Source: Fasciola hepatica | Taxonomy: Eukaryota; Platyhelminthes; Trematoda; Plagiorchiida; Fasciolidae | Reading direction: 5' to 3' | Assembly (NCBI GenBank): GCA_948099385.1 | Contig: CANUEZ040000168.1 | Location: 4,007,001 to 4,071,000, forward strand | DNA: 64,000 bases | Shown here: piece by piece, positions 46,121-55,319 of the stretch | How positions within the stretch are numbered: the stretch's first letter is position 1 | Layout: the number at the start of each line of letters is the position of its first letter | Position numbers and translations under genes: made by a program | Notes under the pieces: generated by a model | Databases searched by the model: none | The model's input: only the letters and a program-made list of their open reading frames with translations | Told to the model about the DNA's origin: nothing

Positions 46121-46320
46121 AGAAAGCATCTGGGCAACACGAAGAACCTGGATGGCAAGTTTGCACAATAGGTCCAGAGGATATATGACAAATCCCACAG
46201 TGGTGTTTAACGGGTCACAGGGAAGCAGCTTGGACACGCTAAGAACCCAGATGGCTTGCTTATATGATAGATCCAGAGGATATATGACAGATCCTATCGT
46301 GGGGTATTTACAGTTTCAAT
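46121..46320 (+). repeat. two-copy tandem repeat, unit 99 bp
   Basis: Two adjacent copies of a 99-bp unit, e.g. aacctggatggcaagtttgc (46145) against aacccagatggcttgcttat (46244), each followed by a block with gtccagaggatatatgaca or gatccagaggatatatgaca. The unit is a multiple of three, so both copies read similarly in one plus-strand frame (46152-46421: RSRGYMTNPTVV and RSRGYMTDPIVG). No function is recognised. Confidence 0.8.
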
Positions 46321-46421
46321 GCTGCAGGTTGCTGTTAGGTAAGGCTGTAAACAGGACAGTGGGCTGGATTTTAGGACAAGAGGAACGCAGCTTTCTTGCG
46401 AAAAGGAGGAAAAATAGATAA

Positions 46422-46925
46422 GTGGGCGAGAAATATGGGCGCCCCTCTCCACGTTCTTACATGTATGTTTATATAAGCATTAATATCTACATGGATGTAA
46501 CTAGCGCTTTGATAAGACGTGTCTATCGTCTGATGTATCGACTTGTTGTCCAGAGCCATGGTGGTTTTGTAGCTGACGATAACAAACATGCCAGGTGTGC
46601 ATGGGAGGGTACGAGGTGGTTGGAAATTAGAGCGGGAGTTGGACTAGCATATGTGGAGAGACCAGTTTGCTATCACCTTAGTCAGTCTCGTGCATATGAA
46701 CCAAAAGCAAGTCAAGCGGACAAGGGCTGTGTGGGGTTTTCCCTTTCGCAGGGTCAGGTCTGGGCTGATGGGAGACACCGATGGTTGGAGGTTGCCCATT
46801 TCCTTCACAGCCCGATAATAATGGTATATATAGATCAAGTCGATCCCACTAGATCTTTTTTGTTTGCCACTTTTTCCTTTTCAGCGTTTTTTCTAACAGG
46901 GGGGGGGGTGGTTGTGCCCATATAA
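46422..46925 (+). CDS. unknown open frame, 167 codons, doubtful
   Basis: The largest plus-strand frame in this part. The product has no domain I recognise. Its end overlaps ten G (46899-46908), which gives Gly-Gly-Gly. There is no splice evidence and no homologous frame in the window. It is probably a chance frame. Confidence 0.12.
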   Translation: MGEKYGRPSPRSYMYVYISINIYMDVTSALIRRVYRLMYRLVVQSHGGFVADDNKHARCAWEGTRWLEIRAGVGLAYVERPVCYHLSQSRAYEPKASQADKGCVGFSLSQGQVWADGRHRWLEVAHFLHSPIIMVYIDQVDPTRSFLFATFSFSAFFLTGGGVVVPI

Positions 46926-47565
46926 CAACTTTCCGTAGCCCTCATCCCGACCACAATTTTCCGAAATTATATCATTTGTTGCCCTACCGAATGGGGGTGG
47001 TCTGTTTTCCCCAGGTCGGGGCGCAGCTATGGTGATTGCGACGTTGACACTGGGGGTTTTGCTTGCACGAGCCGAGAGAAAACAGAATGGGGTTAGGCAA
47101 ATACATTCAGTAGGACAACGAGTGTTGTAATGCAGGTGCCTGCTTACATGTATCGGTCTCGTACAGCACCTGACCGTGCCTAAGACTGCCAGAAGTCGTT
47201 CTGGTGTGGTTGGCGTAAGCTGCGCCAAAAGGAGGTGTTACTGCACACCCGGAGAGCGGATAGCAGTCTAAGTTAGGTGATGAATTCAGAAATGTTGGCG
47301 ACACAGACTAGCGTTCATGTCGGGAGGTGTAAAAAGGGGAAATTGAGGCCAGCAGTTGGCTATCAGAAAGTGGACGAATGGGACAAAAGATTTTCGACCA
47401 GACTGATTAAGGTAAGCAAATTACGGCCGAACAAGGAAGCTGAGGGGAGCGGAAGCCAGAATAAATAAGAGAAGATTCGAAGAATCAAGAAGTAAAGTAG
47501 TGGGCGAAGGAACTTAATGTCCTAGGATTAAGCATCACTGAAACATGTGAGGCTAGGGGAAAACA
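46926..47565. other. no recognisable feature
   Basis: No domain or repeat is seen. It may contain the decayed 5' part of the LINE that follows. Confidence 0.3.
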
Positions 47566-48615
47566 CCAACGGCCAAAGGCCTTGAGCCAGATGAAATTTG
47601 TTATATATGGCAGCCATTGTACTACTAATACTACTACTAATAATAATATTAATAATAATGAAGTTAATAATAATAATGCTTTATTTCGGGGACACCCAAG
47701 GCATGCTTTATTGCATGATCATGTGGTACAAGTGAGGTCGCAAAACGGTTCCTTGGATATTCATTTGGGTAAACGCAGCGCAAAAGTGTATAGGTTTTAG
47801 TGGTCGTATGAATGAATGCCCACATCTGCCAGTGCTTACTGGAGCACACCATGTTAAGTCCGGCCCAGCATGGATTCTTGAAAGATGGATCTTGTCTGAC
47901 CAATCTCTTGTGCTTCTTAAATGAAGTAACTCGACCACTGGACGAAGGTAAGGAAGTTGAGGTATGCTACCTGGACTTTAGCAAGGCCTTCGACTAAGTT
48001 AGTCGTCGTCTTTTGTTGCGCAAGTTGGAGACGTTCGGCAAAGGTGGGCCTGTATTCAGGTGGCTGGAGGACTTCCTCTCCCACAGGACGCTTTACGTCA
48101 AATTGGGGGACAGGTGCTCCAGTTTGGTGAACGTTACCAGTGATGTACCTCAGGGATTCGTCCAAGGTCCGGTAGCATTCTTGTTATTTATTGATGACCT
48201 GGCATCCGCCCTTCAATCGCCTAGCTTTATTTTAGCGGATGATGTGAAGATTTTTGGATCCTAGGGTAGGGCGGGCCTGGGCAGGGAAATAGGTACCTTC
48301 CTGAACTGGGCATACAAATGGGACTTACTTTTGAATGCTGAAGAAAGCCATTTGTTGTCAAGGCCAAGAGAAAGCCTGAATGTCGTTCATAATCAAGGGC
48401 TGTTCATCATAAATGCAGTCAATAAGGCTAAAGACCTTGGGGTCATCATGAACAGTGACTTCGAATGGTCGGAGCAGTGCAACGCTGCCGCGCACAAGAC
48501 TCGCGGGGAGCTCCTTAGGCTGCGATCAGCTTTGTCTTTCCAGCACCCGGAGGTATTTGTACCTGTTTGCATGGCTATAGTACGACCCCACTTAGAAGTT
48601 GGTGTGCAGGCTTGG
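47566..48615 (+). mobile_element. CR1-like LINE, 5' half (interrupted by BEL-2)
   Basis: The reverse transcriptase starts with KGLEPDEICY near 47572 (usual GPDEI). A 100-base stretch rich in ACT/AAT repeats then interrupts it (47620-47680). It resumes at 47812 with LEHTMLSPAQHGFLKDGS and EVCYLDFSKAFD, then a stop. Frame 48013-48264 has KLETFGKGG, RWLEDFLSHRTLYVKLG, VPQGFVQGPVAFLLFIDDL and the catalytic-type LADDVKIFGS. Frame 48331-48642 continues with NAVNKAKDLGVIMNSDFEWS and RPHLEVGVQAW. The coding text breaks at codon W, exactly at the BEL-2 target duplication (48611-48615), and resumes at 55320. It is decayed by stops. Confidence 0.88.
48611..48615. other. BEL-2 target-site duplication, left (CTTGG)
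   Basis: CTTGG directly precedes the left LTR and is repeated exactly at 55315-55319 directly after the right LTR. BEL/Pao integrases make duplications of about this length. Confidence 0.93.
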
Positions 48616-48994
48616 TGTTACGAACGTTTGAGCAATGCGTAGCCAAATTCGCAACGGATCCCGAAATCAGAAGGCGATTATCCGTGATAATTCTACGATA
48701 CTAGATTATTAAAATAAACAATGACGTAAACAATATACAAACCTCAATAATACGATCACAAAGTCTCAACAACGAGAAACCGAATAGCAGCGTGTGAGCA
48801 GACAGCACGTGCGTCACGCAGGTCCTGAACAAGGATGTGCCAAAATAGCGCTCTGGGCGCGAACAAACAACAATTGGTCCAGAGAAACAACCAGTTCGTA
48901 AAGACAAGTCAATAGTGTATGGAAATGAGTGATGTTGGGAAAAAACACTGAATCGCGAGGGAAAAAGGGGGATTTTCCACGACCGGCTGTTACA
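48616..48994 (-). repeat. BEL-2 3' LTR
   Basis: 379 bp, plus-strand ends TGTTACGAACG and GGCTGTTACA. It has four differences from the right LTR and a few from the solo LTR at 35195-35571. Confidence 0.95.
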
Positions 48995-49697
48995 CCGCCC
49001 ACCGAAATCCTCCTGGATCCTTAGCAGAGTCAAAGGTTCGGTATAAAGGTACTGATTCTTCCTACCTGCCTAGGCCCTGCTGTCAGTGCGCGCGTCTAAT
49101 GCTCGTCGTCGACGTTCTACTACTGGTCGCACCTAACCCATTGGCTACATAGACGTGAGGCTAGTCTACATCTTCCACAAGACCAAATGACCGATGGCGG
49201 GCGTGAATGGTCACATAGACGTTGTCCTCGTAAGGGGCCGTCCGGTCCTGGATGTACGCGCTTGAGTGTGTGTGTGTGTGCGTGCGTGTGTGTGTGTGCC
49301 GGGGTTACAATGAAATCACAGTTATGACTACACATCAAAGGAGGACTTTCTGCAATGTCAACAAAAGACCGCGTGGCAAGAAAACGAGTAAATGTAGCAT
49401 GCATGTGTGACCTGAGCTCCACTACTTCCACATGTGCAAGGAGCATTCGGTAGCGTCAACAAAAGGCGAACAAAGAACACTGTCACATGTATGATGGGTT
49501 TACGGGATGTAGAGTGCGTCGTGCCTGCGTGTATGTATCGGGATGTATAATGGAATCGCACTCATCACCACATATCGGAAAGAACCTCCTGTAATGTCAA
49601 CGAAGGGACCGCGAGCACCTTAACGTGTTTGACGGAGATTGTGTGGTATATATGGTGTTTCTTTATCCACCTCGATGACTGGTGTGAAAAAGGTTTA
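48995..49697. other. BEL-2 noncoding 3' region with (GT)n
   Basis: About 700 bases between the end of pol and the 3' LTR. It contains a GT/CG-rich simple repeat near 49265-49299. Short frames here (49120-49446, 49358-49561 on the minus strand) show no domain. The base pattern at the LTR edge, GGTGGGCGG on the minus strand, may be the polypurine tract. BEL-1 has only about 35 bases in this place. Confidence 0.7.
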
Positions 49698-51182
49698 CTA
49701 GGCCACAGGGTTATCAGCTCCTCCGTCTTCGCTCTCGAGTAGGTTAATACTGCGTATGTCACGAATGAGCACTCCGTTCGCTGTCTTCACCTTCACCGTT
49801 CTTATCATTTCGTCGGTGCTTTTGATGGTTTCCGTAACTACTCCCAAAGACCAAGCGCTGAAATGTGCGCGTTCGTCGGCGATCATAACCACGTCCCCAA
49901 CTTTGAATGGTCTTGTTTTGGCCAGCCACGTCTGTCGAGTCTGCAAAGCCGGTAGGTACTCCCGCAGCCATCGCCTCCAGAAGACCTTGGCCAGATTGTT
50001 CGCTTGCTTCCACCCATGGAGGTAGCTCCCACGAAGGTTTACCGGCCCTTGGAAACCCTCGTTCGACCTTAGCGTCAATAAGTCGTTTGGGGTGAGCGCC
50101 AGGTGGGTGGGGTCGCCGTTCAATACTGGAACCAGGGGGCGGTTGTTCAGGATTCGCTCCACCTCAGTCATGACGGTGTTCAGGGTCTCGTCGTCGGGCG
50201 GCTGCTGCTCCATGATTGACAGCAATATCCGTCTGGCGGACCGGATCATGCGTTCCCATATGCCGCCTCGGTGGCTGGCCTGTGGGGGGTTGAAATGCCA
50301 TCGTATGCCGTAGGCCACGGTTCGATCCTGCAGTTCGTCCCTGTTTATGTTCTTGTGCCAACGCTGCAATTCCCGGTGAGCGCCCACAAAGTTCGATCCA
50401 TTATCTGAGTATATGTCGGCCGGTACGCCTCTTCGGTTGATAAATCTTTGCAAGGCCCGTAGAAACGAATCGGTCGTCATCGAATGTGCGACTTCTAGGT
50501 GCACCGCACGTGATTTCATGCACGTCATGATACATCCGTATCGCTTTTCTAATCTTTTCCCGCACTTGATCCACAAGGGCCCGAAATAGTCCAACCCGGT
50601 GTCACTGAACGGCCACCAGCCCGTAGTTACCCTGCATTCTGGTAGCGGGGCCATGAGTTGTTTGCCTGCTGTGGCATTGCGTCTCCTGCATTGCACACAC
50701 CGTCGGATCACGCGTTTTACAGTCTCTCGTCCTCTCAACAACCAAAGACGCTTTCGGATGACGCTCGTCACGTGACTTTCCCCGGCATGTCCCTCTACGG
50801 CGTGGACGTGTTGAATCATTAGCTCTACTACGGGTTGTCTCGCAGGCAGCAGTATAGGATACTTTGTGTCGAAGTTCAGGTGGGCGTTGGCCAGCCTACC
50901 ATCCACCCGCAGCAGTCCGTTGATGATTTTGGGGTTTAAACGCTTCAGCTCGCCTCTTGGAGATGGCATGTCTTTATTGGTCAGCCCCACTTCTTCCGCC
51001 CTCTTGAGTTCTCGGGCGAAAGCCTCGCGTTGTATCATTTGGAAAATATCGTACTCTGCCGCTTGTAGCTCATCGGGACCTATCGGGCCGACCGGTATCC
51101 GACCTGAGGGCCGTAGCCCTTTCATGACTAGTAAACTTATCTTGAACCTGGTTAACCAAACTAGCGAACGAAGCGTCTTCAT
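49698..51182 (-). CDS. BEL-2 integrase and DUF5641-like C-terminus
   Basis: A 494-codon frame carrying a complete integrase. The zinc-binding motif is H132-x4-H137-x24-C162-x2-C165. Catalytic residues are D198 (LDYFGPLW), D260 (YSDNGSNF) and E310 (GGIWERMIRS). The C-terminal part, with ANNLAKVFWRRWLREYLPAL and FKVGDVVMIADE, is the DUF5641-like domain. It lies in the same frame as the upstream pol and is separated from it by TGA codons at 51345-51347 and 51204-51206. The Met at 51182 is only the first in frame after the last stop. By motif content this is the best preserved integrase in the window. Confidence 0.95.
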   Translation of the reverse strand: MKTLRSLVWLTRFKISLLVMKGLRPSGRIPVGPIGPDELQAAEYDIFQMIQREAFARELKRAEEVGLTNKDMPSPRGELKRLNPKIINGLLRVDGRLANAHLNFDTKYPILLPARQPVVELMIQHVHAVEGHAGESHVTSVIRKRLWLLRGRETVKRVIRRCVQCRRRNATAGKQLMAPLPECRVTTGWWPFSDTGLDYFGPLWIKCGKRLEKRYGCIMTCMKSRAVHLEVAHSMTTDSFLRALQRFINRRGVPADIYSDNGSNFVGAHRELQRWHKNINRDELQDRTVAYGIRWHFNPPQASHRGGIWERMIRSARRILLSIMEQQPPDDETLNTVMTEVERILNNRPLVPVLNGDPTHLALTPNDLLTLRSNEGFQGPVNLRGSYLHGWKQANNLAKVFWRRWLREYLPALQTRQTWLAKTRPFKVGDVVMIADERAHFSAWSLGVVTETIKSTDEMIRTVKVKTANGVLIRDIRSINLLESEDGGADNPVA

Positions 51183-51344
51183 CCAGGAAGAAAACCTGAC
51201 CAGTCACGATAGAATGGGCGACGCTTCGACGACGTTGGTTGCTATCACTACGCCCTTGATCTCCAGTTCCAATTCCGTAGGGGGTTTTAATTCGAACACG
51301 GGCCAGTCCTGTTTGGGCAATTGCAGGAAGTTCGGCCCTCTCGT

Positions 51345-53300
51345 TCACGTGTCCAGTTGCCTGAAGTTGTTCGCACCTCGAGAGCACAGGTCGGCCGGAT
51401 TATCGCCAGACCTGACATGACTCCACTGGTGCATGGCCGATTCATCGTGGATAATCGTGAGCCGGTTAGCAACGAAAGTACTAAACCGGCTCCGTACGTT
51501 GTTAATGTAGTAAAGTACTATCGTTGAATCCGTCCAGAAGCTCACCGACCAAATGTAGAGATCGAAACATCTCTTCACAGCTTGCACCAACCTGACTGCC
51601 AACACGGCTGCGCTGAGTTCGAGGCGTGGGATTGAGACCGACTTCAGTGGAGCAACGCGGGCTTTGGCGAACAGGATCCTCGTGGTATATTGTCCATCTC
51701 CTGCGCACCATCGTCCGTACACCACAGCTCCATAACCGACTTCGGATGCATCGGAAAAGGCATGTAGTTCTCCAGTCCGTGTCGTATGGCCAGGGGTCAA
51801 ACATCGTGGTATTCTTATGTCCCCTAATTTCTTCAAGGTGTTCAAAAATTCCTCCCAGTCCAGCCGGTCCCCTCGGTCCAGTGACTGGTCCCAATCAACT
51901 TTCTTACGGCACAGCCGCTGCAGCAAGATCTTTCCGGGTAGCAGCCATGGTGAGACGAAACCGAGCGGGTCGAACAAACTTGAGACGGCAGATAGTATGC
52001 CACGACGGGTTATTGGCAGCTCGGGAACGTTTAGCTCGAAAACAAGGTCGTCCGTTTCCTCGTCCCATTGTATCCCTAAAGTGCGCTCGATAGGAAGTGG
52101 GGAGCCGTCCAAATCTCTTACCCTTTCGGCCTTTTCGTGATACGGGATGACCTTCAGCACTTCCGAAGCGTTCGACATCCATTTATTTAGATGGAAGCCA
52201 CCCTCTTCCAGCAATCTCGTCAGACCCCTGAACTGCTCTAGAGCTGATTCCACATCATAGAATGACCCAAGGTAGTCGTCGACGTAGAAGTTCCTGCTGA
52301 CGCTTTCTACCACCGTCCGATGTACCAGATCGCCATGTTTGTTCGCTGATTCTCGGAGGGCGTATTTGGCACAAAATGGTGACGATATGGCTCCGAAGGG
52401 GTGGACGGTCATCCTATAATTCACCACTGCGTTGTCCCGGTCGCTCCCTTCCCACCACAGGAAACGCAAAGCATCTCGTTCTCCTACCGGAATCTTCACC
52501 TGATGGAACATTTCCCTAATGTCAGCAGACAAAGCCACTTTACCCACTCTGAAACGGCACAGAACATCGATCAGTGGTGTGGTCCAGTCAGGCCCTTGTA
52601 GTAGGCGATCGTTTAACGACTTGCCCTGGAACTTGGCCGCACAGTCGAAAACCACGCGCAGTTTATTGGGTTTTTTGGGGTTGATAACCGGATGGTGAGG
52701 CAGATACCAGATACCCCTTTTGCTGTCGGTGTTAACAGGCACCCTTTCAACATAACCGAGGTCCTCGTTTCGCTTCATCAAATCCGCGTATCGTTCCCAC
52801 AGATTCTGGTCTCGAATGAAGCGTTCTTTTAGTCGTAGTAATCGTTGGAGAACATAATTTCTGTTGTCAGTCCACGGGTCGACCGGTGTGCGCCATGGGA
52901 GGGGAACCTCGAACTGTTTTTTGAGGCCTCTAGAGCCTTGCCGCACCGTTTGTAGAGCGAAGTGATCCTCTTGAGACAACGTCGGTCTTTCGTCTCCAAT
53001 GTCATGAAACTCCTTTTCATAAAGCCGTTGCAGATAATACTCTATGTGGTCCGTTTCGGCGGATAAGTAATTCACGGAACCGCGTACCCCTACTGGACCG
53101 TATAACATCCATCCCAGAGCCGTGCGTACGGCATAAGGTGCCTGGCGGTCGCCCACTCTTTGGTCAAGCACCCAATGCGCCTCTGGCACGTCGCATCCGA
53201 TGAGGAGATCCACCTCATCATCTTCCCAGTCTACGACGGTTACATCCTGCAGGTGGGGCCATCGAGTCAAGATTGCGTTCACCGACCTTGGTGCTCGCAT
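51345..53300 (-). CDS. BEL-2 reverse transcriptase, peptidase A17-like and RNase H
   Basis: A 651-codon frame. The reverse transcriptase covers about residues 200-350, with LSADIREMFHQVKIP and catalytic YVDD at 339-342. The Pao peptidase A17-like region and RNase H follow: GELHAFSDASEVGYGA near 510, SIPRLELSAAV near 556, WTDS near 599 and HVRSGDNPADLCSRG near 628. It begins after the TAA at 53336-53334 and stops at a TGA (51347-51345), both in frame with the flanking parts. It would normally be part of a gag-pol polyprotein. Confidence 0.95.
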   Translation of the reverse strand: MRAPRSVNAILTRWPHLQDVTVVDWEDDEVDLLIGCDVPEAHWVLDQRVGDRQAPYAVRTALGWMLYGPVGVRGSVNYLSAETDHIEYYLQRLYEKEFHDIGDERPTLSQEDHFALQTVRQGSRGLKKQFEVPLPWRTPVDPWTDNRNYVLQRLLRLKERFIRDQNLWERYADLMKRNEDLGYVERVPVNTDSKRGIWYLPHHPVINPKKPNKLRVVFDCAAKFQGKSLNDRLLQGPDWTTPLIDVLCRFRVGKVALSADIREMFHQVKIPVGERDALRFLWWEGSDRDNAVVNYRMTVHPFGAISSPFCAKYALRESANKHGDLVHRTVVESVSRNFYVDDYLGSFYDVESALEQFRGLTRLLEEGGFHLNKWMSNASEVLKVIPYHEKAERVRDLDGSPLPIERTLGIQWDEETDDLVFELNVPELPITRRGILSAVSSLFDPLGFVSPWLLPGKILLQRLCRKKVDWDQSLDRGDRLDWEEFLNTLKKLGDIRIPRCLTPGHTTRTGELHAFSDASEVGYGAVVYGRWCAGDGQYTTRILFAKARVAPLKSVSIPRLELSAAVLAVRLVQAVKRCFDLYIWSVSFWTDSTIVLYYINNVRSRFSTFVANRLTIIHDESAMHQWSHVRSGDNPADLCSRGANNFRQLDT

Positions 53301-53333
53301 GGGAAGATCCGCTAACGTGAATGCCTCCGTTGG

Positions 53334-54362
53334 TTAAATTTCCTCGTTAGTGTCTAGAGAGATGAGTTGCAGCCTTAATCTACCGGCAGTCATTACCTGT
53401 GTTCCGCCCACCGTGCTCACTGCTAACGACGTCGCACCTTTAGCCAGCTGGTGTTTGTCGGCAAACCGCTCTTTCACTAAAGTGGTGTCGGATCCACTAT
53501 CAACGAAAGCCAACGCCTTGACTATCCCAGTCGGAGTCACTACTCCCACGGCCACTACGCCTAAACGTACCGGTTTACTGGCAGATTGTGAAGTTGAACA
53601 GATCACGCTGGGCTTGGCACTCGCCTCGGATATGGTTACTCTCGCCTGATGCAGCAGCCGATGGTGTCTGCCCGTGCAGCCCTCGTAACCACATCGATTC
53701 CTTGTTCTACAGGCTGCTGCCCGGTGCGTGGTGTTGAGATAGATGAAACATGCTCCTGCCATCCTCGCCATTCCCCACCGTTCGTCTATTGTGGCATTGC
53801 CGAACTTGGGGCATTCTGGTAGGCCATGGCTAGTACCACAGGATCTGCAATTTGGTTTCGCCGTAGCATCTCGTGAAATGACGTGTGTGTTGGTCCAAGG
53901 CTGGTACTTTGGATGTTCCCGTACAGGGGTTTGGACTTGGCTAGTACCGGGCTTGTTTGCTCGGTTGCTGTCCCGGATGAGTCGGCCGAATCTGCTGTCA
54001 GCTATCTTCGTTTGCCTGTCTAAGTATTCAGTCAGGTCTTCGAAGTTGGCTTCTCTGTCGCCTCGGCTTATCCGTTCAGCTTCTTCCGCCCACCGACCCT
54101 GTAGTTCGGGAGAGAGGTGACGGAATATGCCTTCCAAAGTGTGCATGGCGTCTAGGTCAGCTCTGTAACCTAAATGGTCGAGGGCTATTGAGCAGTTCTG
54201 CATCTTGATCACCAGGTCGGCCATGGTGTAGACGTCGCCCTTGGTTTTCTTTGCCTCTGCCATCACGCCCTCTATTAGGTTACGGGCTACTTTGAAAGGT
54301 TGGCCAAACAAGTCCCTCAGAATCTTTCTTGCCCTAGTGTAGCCTTGTTCTGGATCGAGCAT
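53334..54362 (-). CDS. BEL-2 gag C-terminal part and protease
   Basis: A 342-codon frame that begins after the stop at 54450-54452 in the same frame. It has the DUF1759-like region (FGQPFKVARNLIEGVM, then MQNCSIALDHLGYRADLDA), then two zinc knuckles. The first is C172-x2-C175-x3-H179-x4-C184. The second, C205-FIY-LNTTHRAAAC, has Tyr at 208 where the second Cys of the CCHC knuckle is expected; BEL-1 has CFLC there. The protease active site FVDSGSDTTLV is intact with D288-S-G-S. It ends at a TAA (53336-53334). The Tyr at the zinc knuckle could weaken RNA binding (inference). Confidence 0.92.
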   Translation of the reverse strand: MLDPEQGYTRARKILRDLFGQPFKVARNLIEGVMAEAKKTKGDVYTMADLVIKMQNCSIALDHLGYRADLDAMHTLEGIFRHLSPELQGRWAEEAERISRGDREANFEDLTEYLDRQTKIADSRFGRLIRDSNRANKPGTSQVQTPVREHPKYQPWTNTHVISRDATAKPNCRSCGTSHGLPECPKFGNATIDERWGMARMAGACFIYLNTTHRAAACRTRNRCGYEGCTGRHHRLLHQARVTISEASAKPSVICSTSQSASKPVRLGVVAVGVVTPTGIVKALAFVDSGSDTTLVKERFADKHQLAKGATSLAVSTVGGTQVMTAGRLRLQLISLDTNEEI

Positions 54363-54449
54363 GATGCATCCGTCGATAGCTTCTCGCGCTCGGCCTCGGC
54401 AGTAGTGAGTCAGACAAAGAAGCCTTTGCCCAGGGTCGGTTACCTTATT

Positions 54450-54893
54450 TTAAACGAACGTCTCGAACTGTTTGACAAACTTGCAATATTGCTCAGCTCG
54501 CCCGTCGAAAACCGTTAACTCCACTCTAGGCAGATCGATCGATGGTGGTTTGTAGTCGGCGACCTGCGTGGGGTTCCCTACCTTATTGCACTCTAACCTA
54601 TCGGAAGTGTCGAAGTCACTGGTCCTATACTCTCGCTGTTTCTGTGTACACTTCTCTGCTTCATGCGCCTGTAGTCTAGCCGAAAGTAACTGTTGCTCTA
54701 GTTCTATTATTCTCAGCTTATATAAATCAACGTCCTTACGATCAATATTGCTTTCAATAACACATGAGCTAGCACTGACAGGACTAGGCGATCTAGCATT
54801 AACTAAAGAATCATAAGTACCTAAAACCTCCCCAGAGACTTGCCGTATTACTTCCTGTCCGGGTTCGACTGCCTTTGATCCTTTCCTTGGCAT
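54450..54893 (-). CDS. BEL-2 gag N-terminal part
   Basis: Starts with MPRKGSKAVEPG at 54893, about 43 bases inside the LTR boundary. The frame is also open upstream into the LTR (to 54974). It has a likely coiled part (YKLRIIELEQQLLSARLQAH), then LPRVELTVFDGRAEQYCKFV, the start of the DUF1759-like region. It stops at a TAA at 54452-54450, and the reading frame continues beyond. The Met at 54893 was chosen because the related element at 63118 starts with the same motif (MPRRGSKN) at the same place. Confidence 0.9.
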   Translation of the reverse strand: MPRKGSKAVEPGQEVIRQVSGEVLGTYDSLVNARSPSPVSASSCVIESNIDRKDVDLYKLRIIELEQQLLSARLQAHEAEKCTQKQREYRTSDFDTSDRLECNKVGNPTQVADYKPPSIDLPRVELTVFDGRAEQYCKFVKQFETFV

Positions 54894-54935
54894 TTTGCGT
54901 GAATTTTCCTCGTTCCAAATAGATCTATTGAGTAT

Positions 54936-55314
54936 TGTTACGAACGTTTGAGTAATGCGTAGCCAAATTCGCAACGGATCCCGAAATCAGAAGGCGATTA
55001 TCCGTGATAATTCTTCGATACTAGATTATTAAAATAAACAATGACGTAAACAATATACAAACCTCAATAATACGATCACAAAGTCTCAACAACGAGAAAC
55101 CGAATAGCAGCGTGTGAGCAGACAGCACGTGCGTCACGCAGGTCCTGAACAAGGATGTGCCAAAATAGCGCTCTGGGCGCGAACAAACAACAATTGGTCC
55201 AGAAAAACAACCGGTTCGTAAAGACAAGTCAATAGTGTATGGAAATGAGTGATGTTGGGAAAAAACACTGAATCGCGAGGGAAAAAGGGGGATTTTCCAC
55301 GACCGGCTGTTACA
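54936..55314 (-). repeat. BEL-2 5' LTR
   Basis: 379 bp. The plus-strand start TGTTACGAACG is just after agtat and the end is GGCTGTTACA, next to the duplicated CTTGG. It would hold the promoter on the minus strand. No TATA box is obvious. Confidence 0.95.
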
Positions 55315-55319
55315 CTTGG
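55315..55319. other. BEL-2 target-site duplication, right (CTTGG)
   Basis: Exact repeat of 48611-48615, directly after the right LTR. Confidence 0.93.

Larger units (their letters stand above)
48616..55314 (-). mobile_element. BEL-2: BEL/Pao LTR retrotransposon inserted into a CR1-like LINE
   Basis: 379-bp LTRs (48616-48994, 54936-55314) differ at four positions by eye (about 1.1%), so it is older than BEL-1 but still young. The minus strand carries gag, protease, reverse transcriptase, RNase H and integrase in one reading frame from the ATG at 54893 to the stop at 49698. Four in-frame stops lie at 54452-54450 (TAA), 53336-53334 (TAA), 51347-51345 (TGA) and 51206-51204 (TGA). There is no frameshift. 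A noncoding 0.7-kb region (48995-49697) lies between the pol stop and the 3' LTR. A perfect 5-bp target duplication flanks the element. It interrupts a LINE reverse transcriptase frame and is therefore younger than that LINE copy. Confidence 0.96.
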
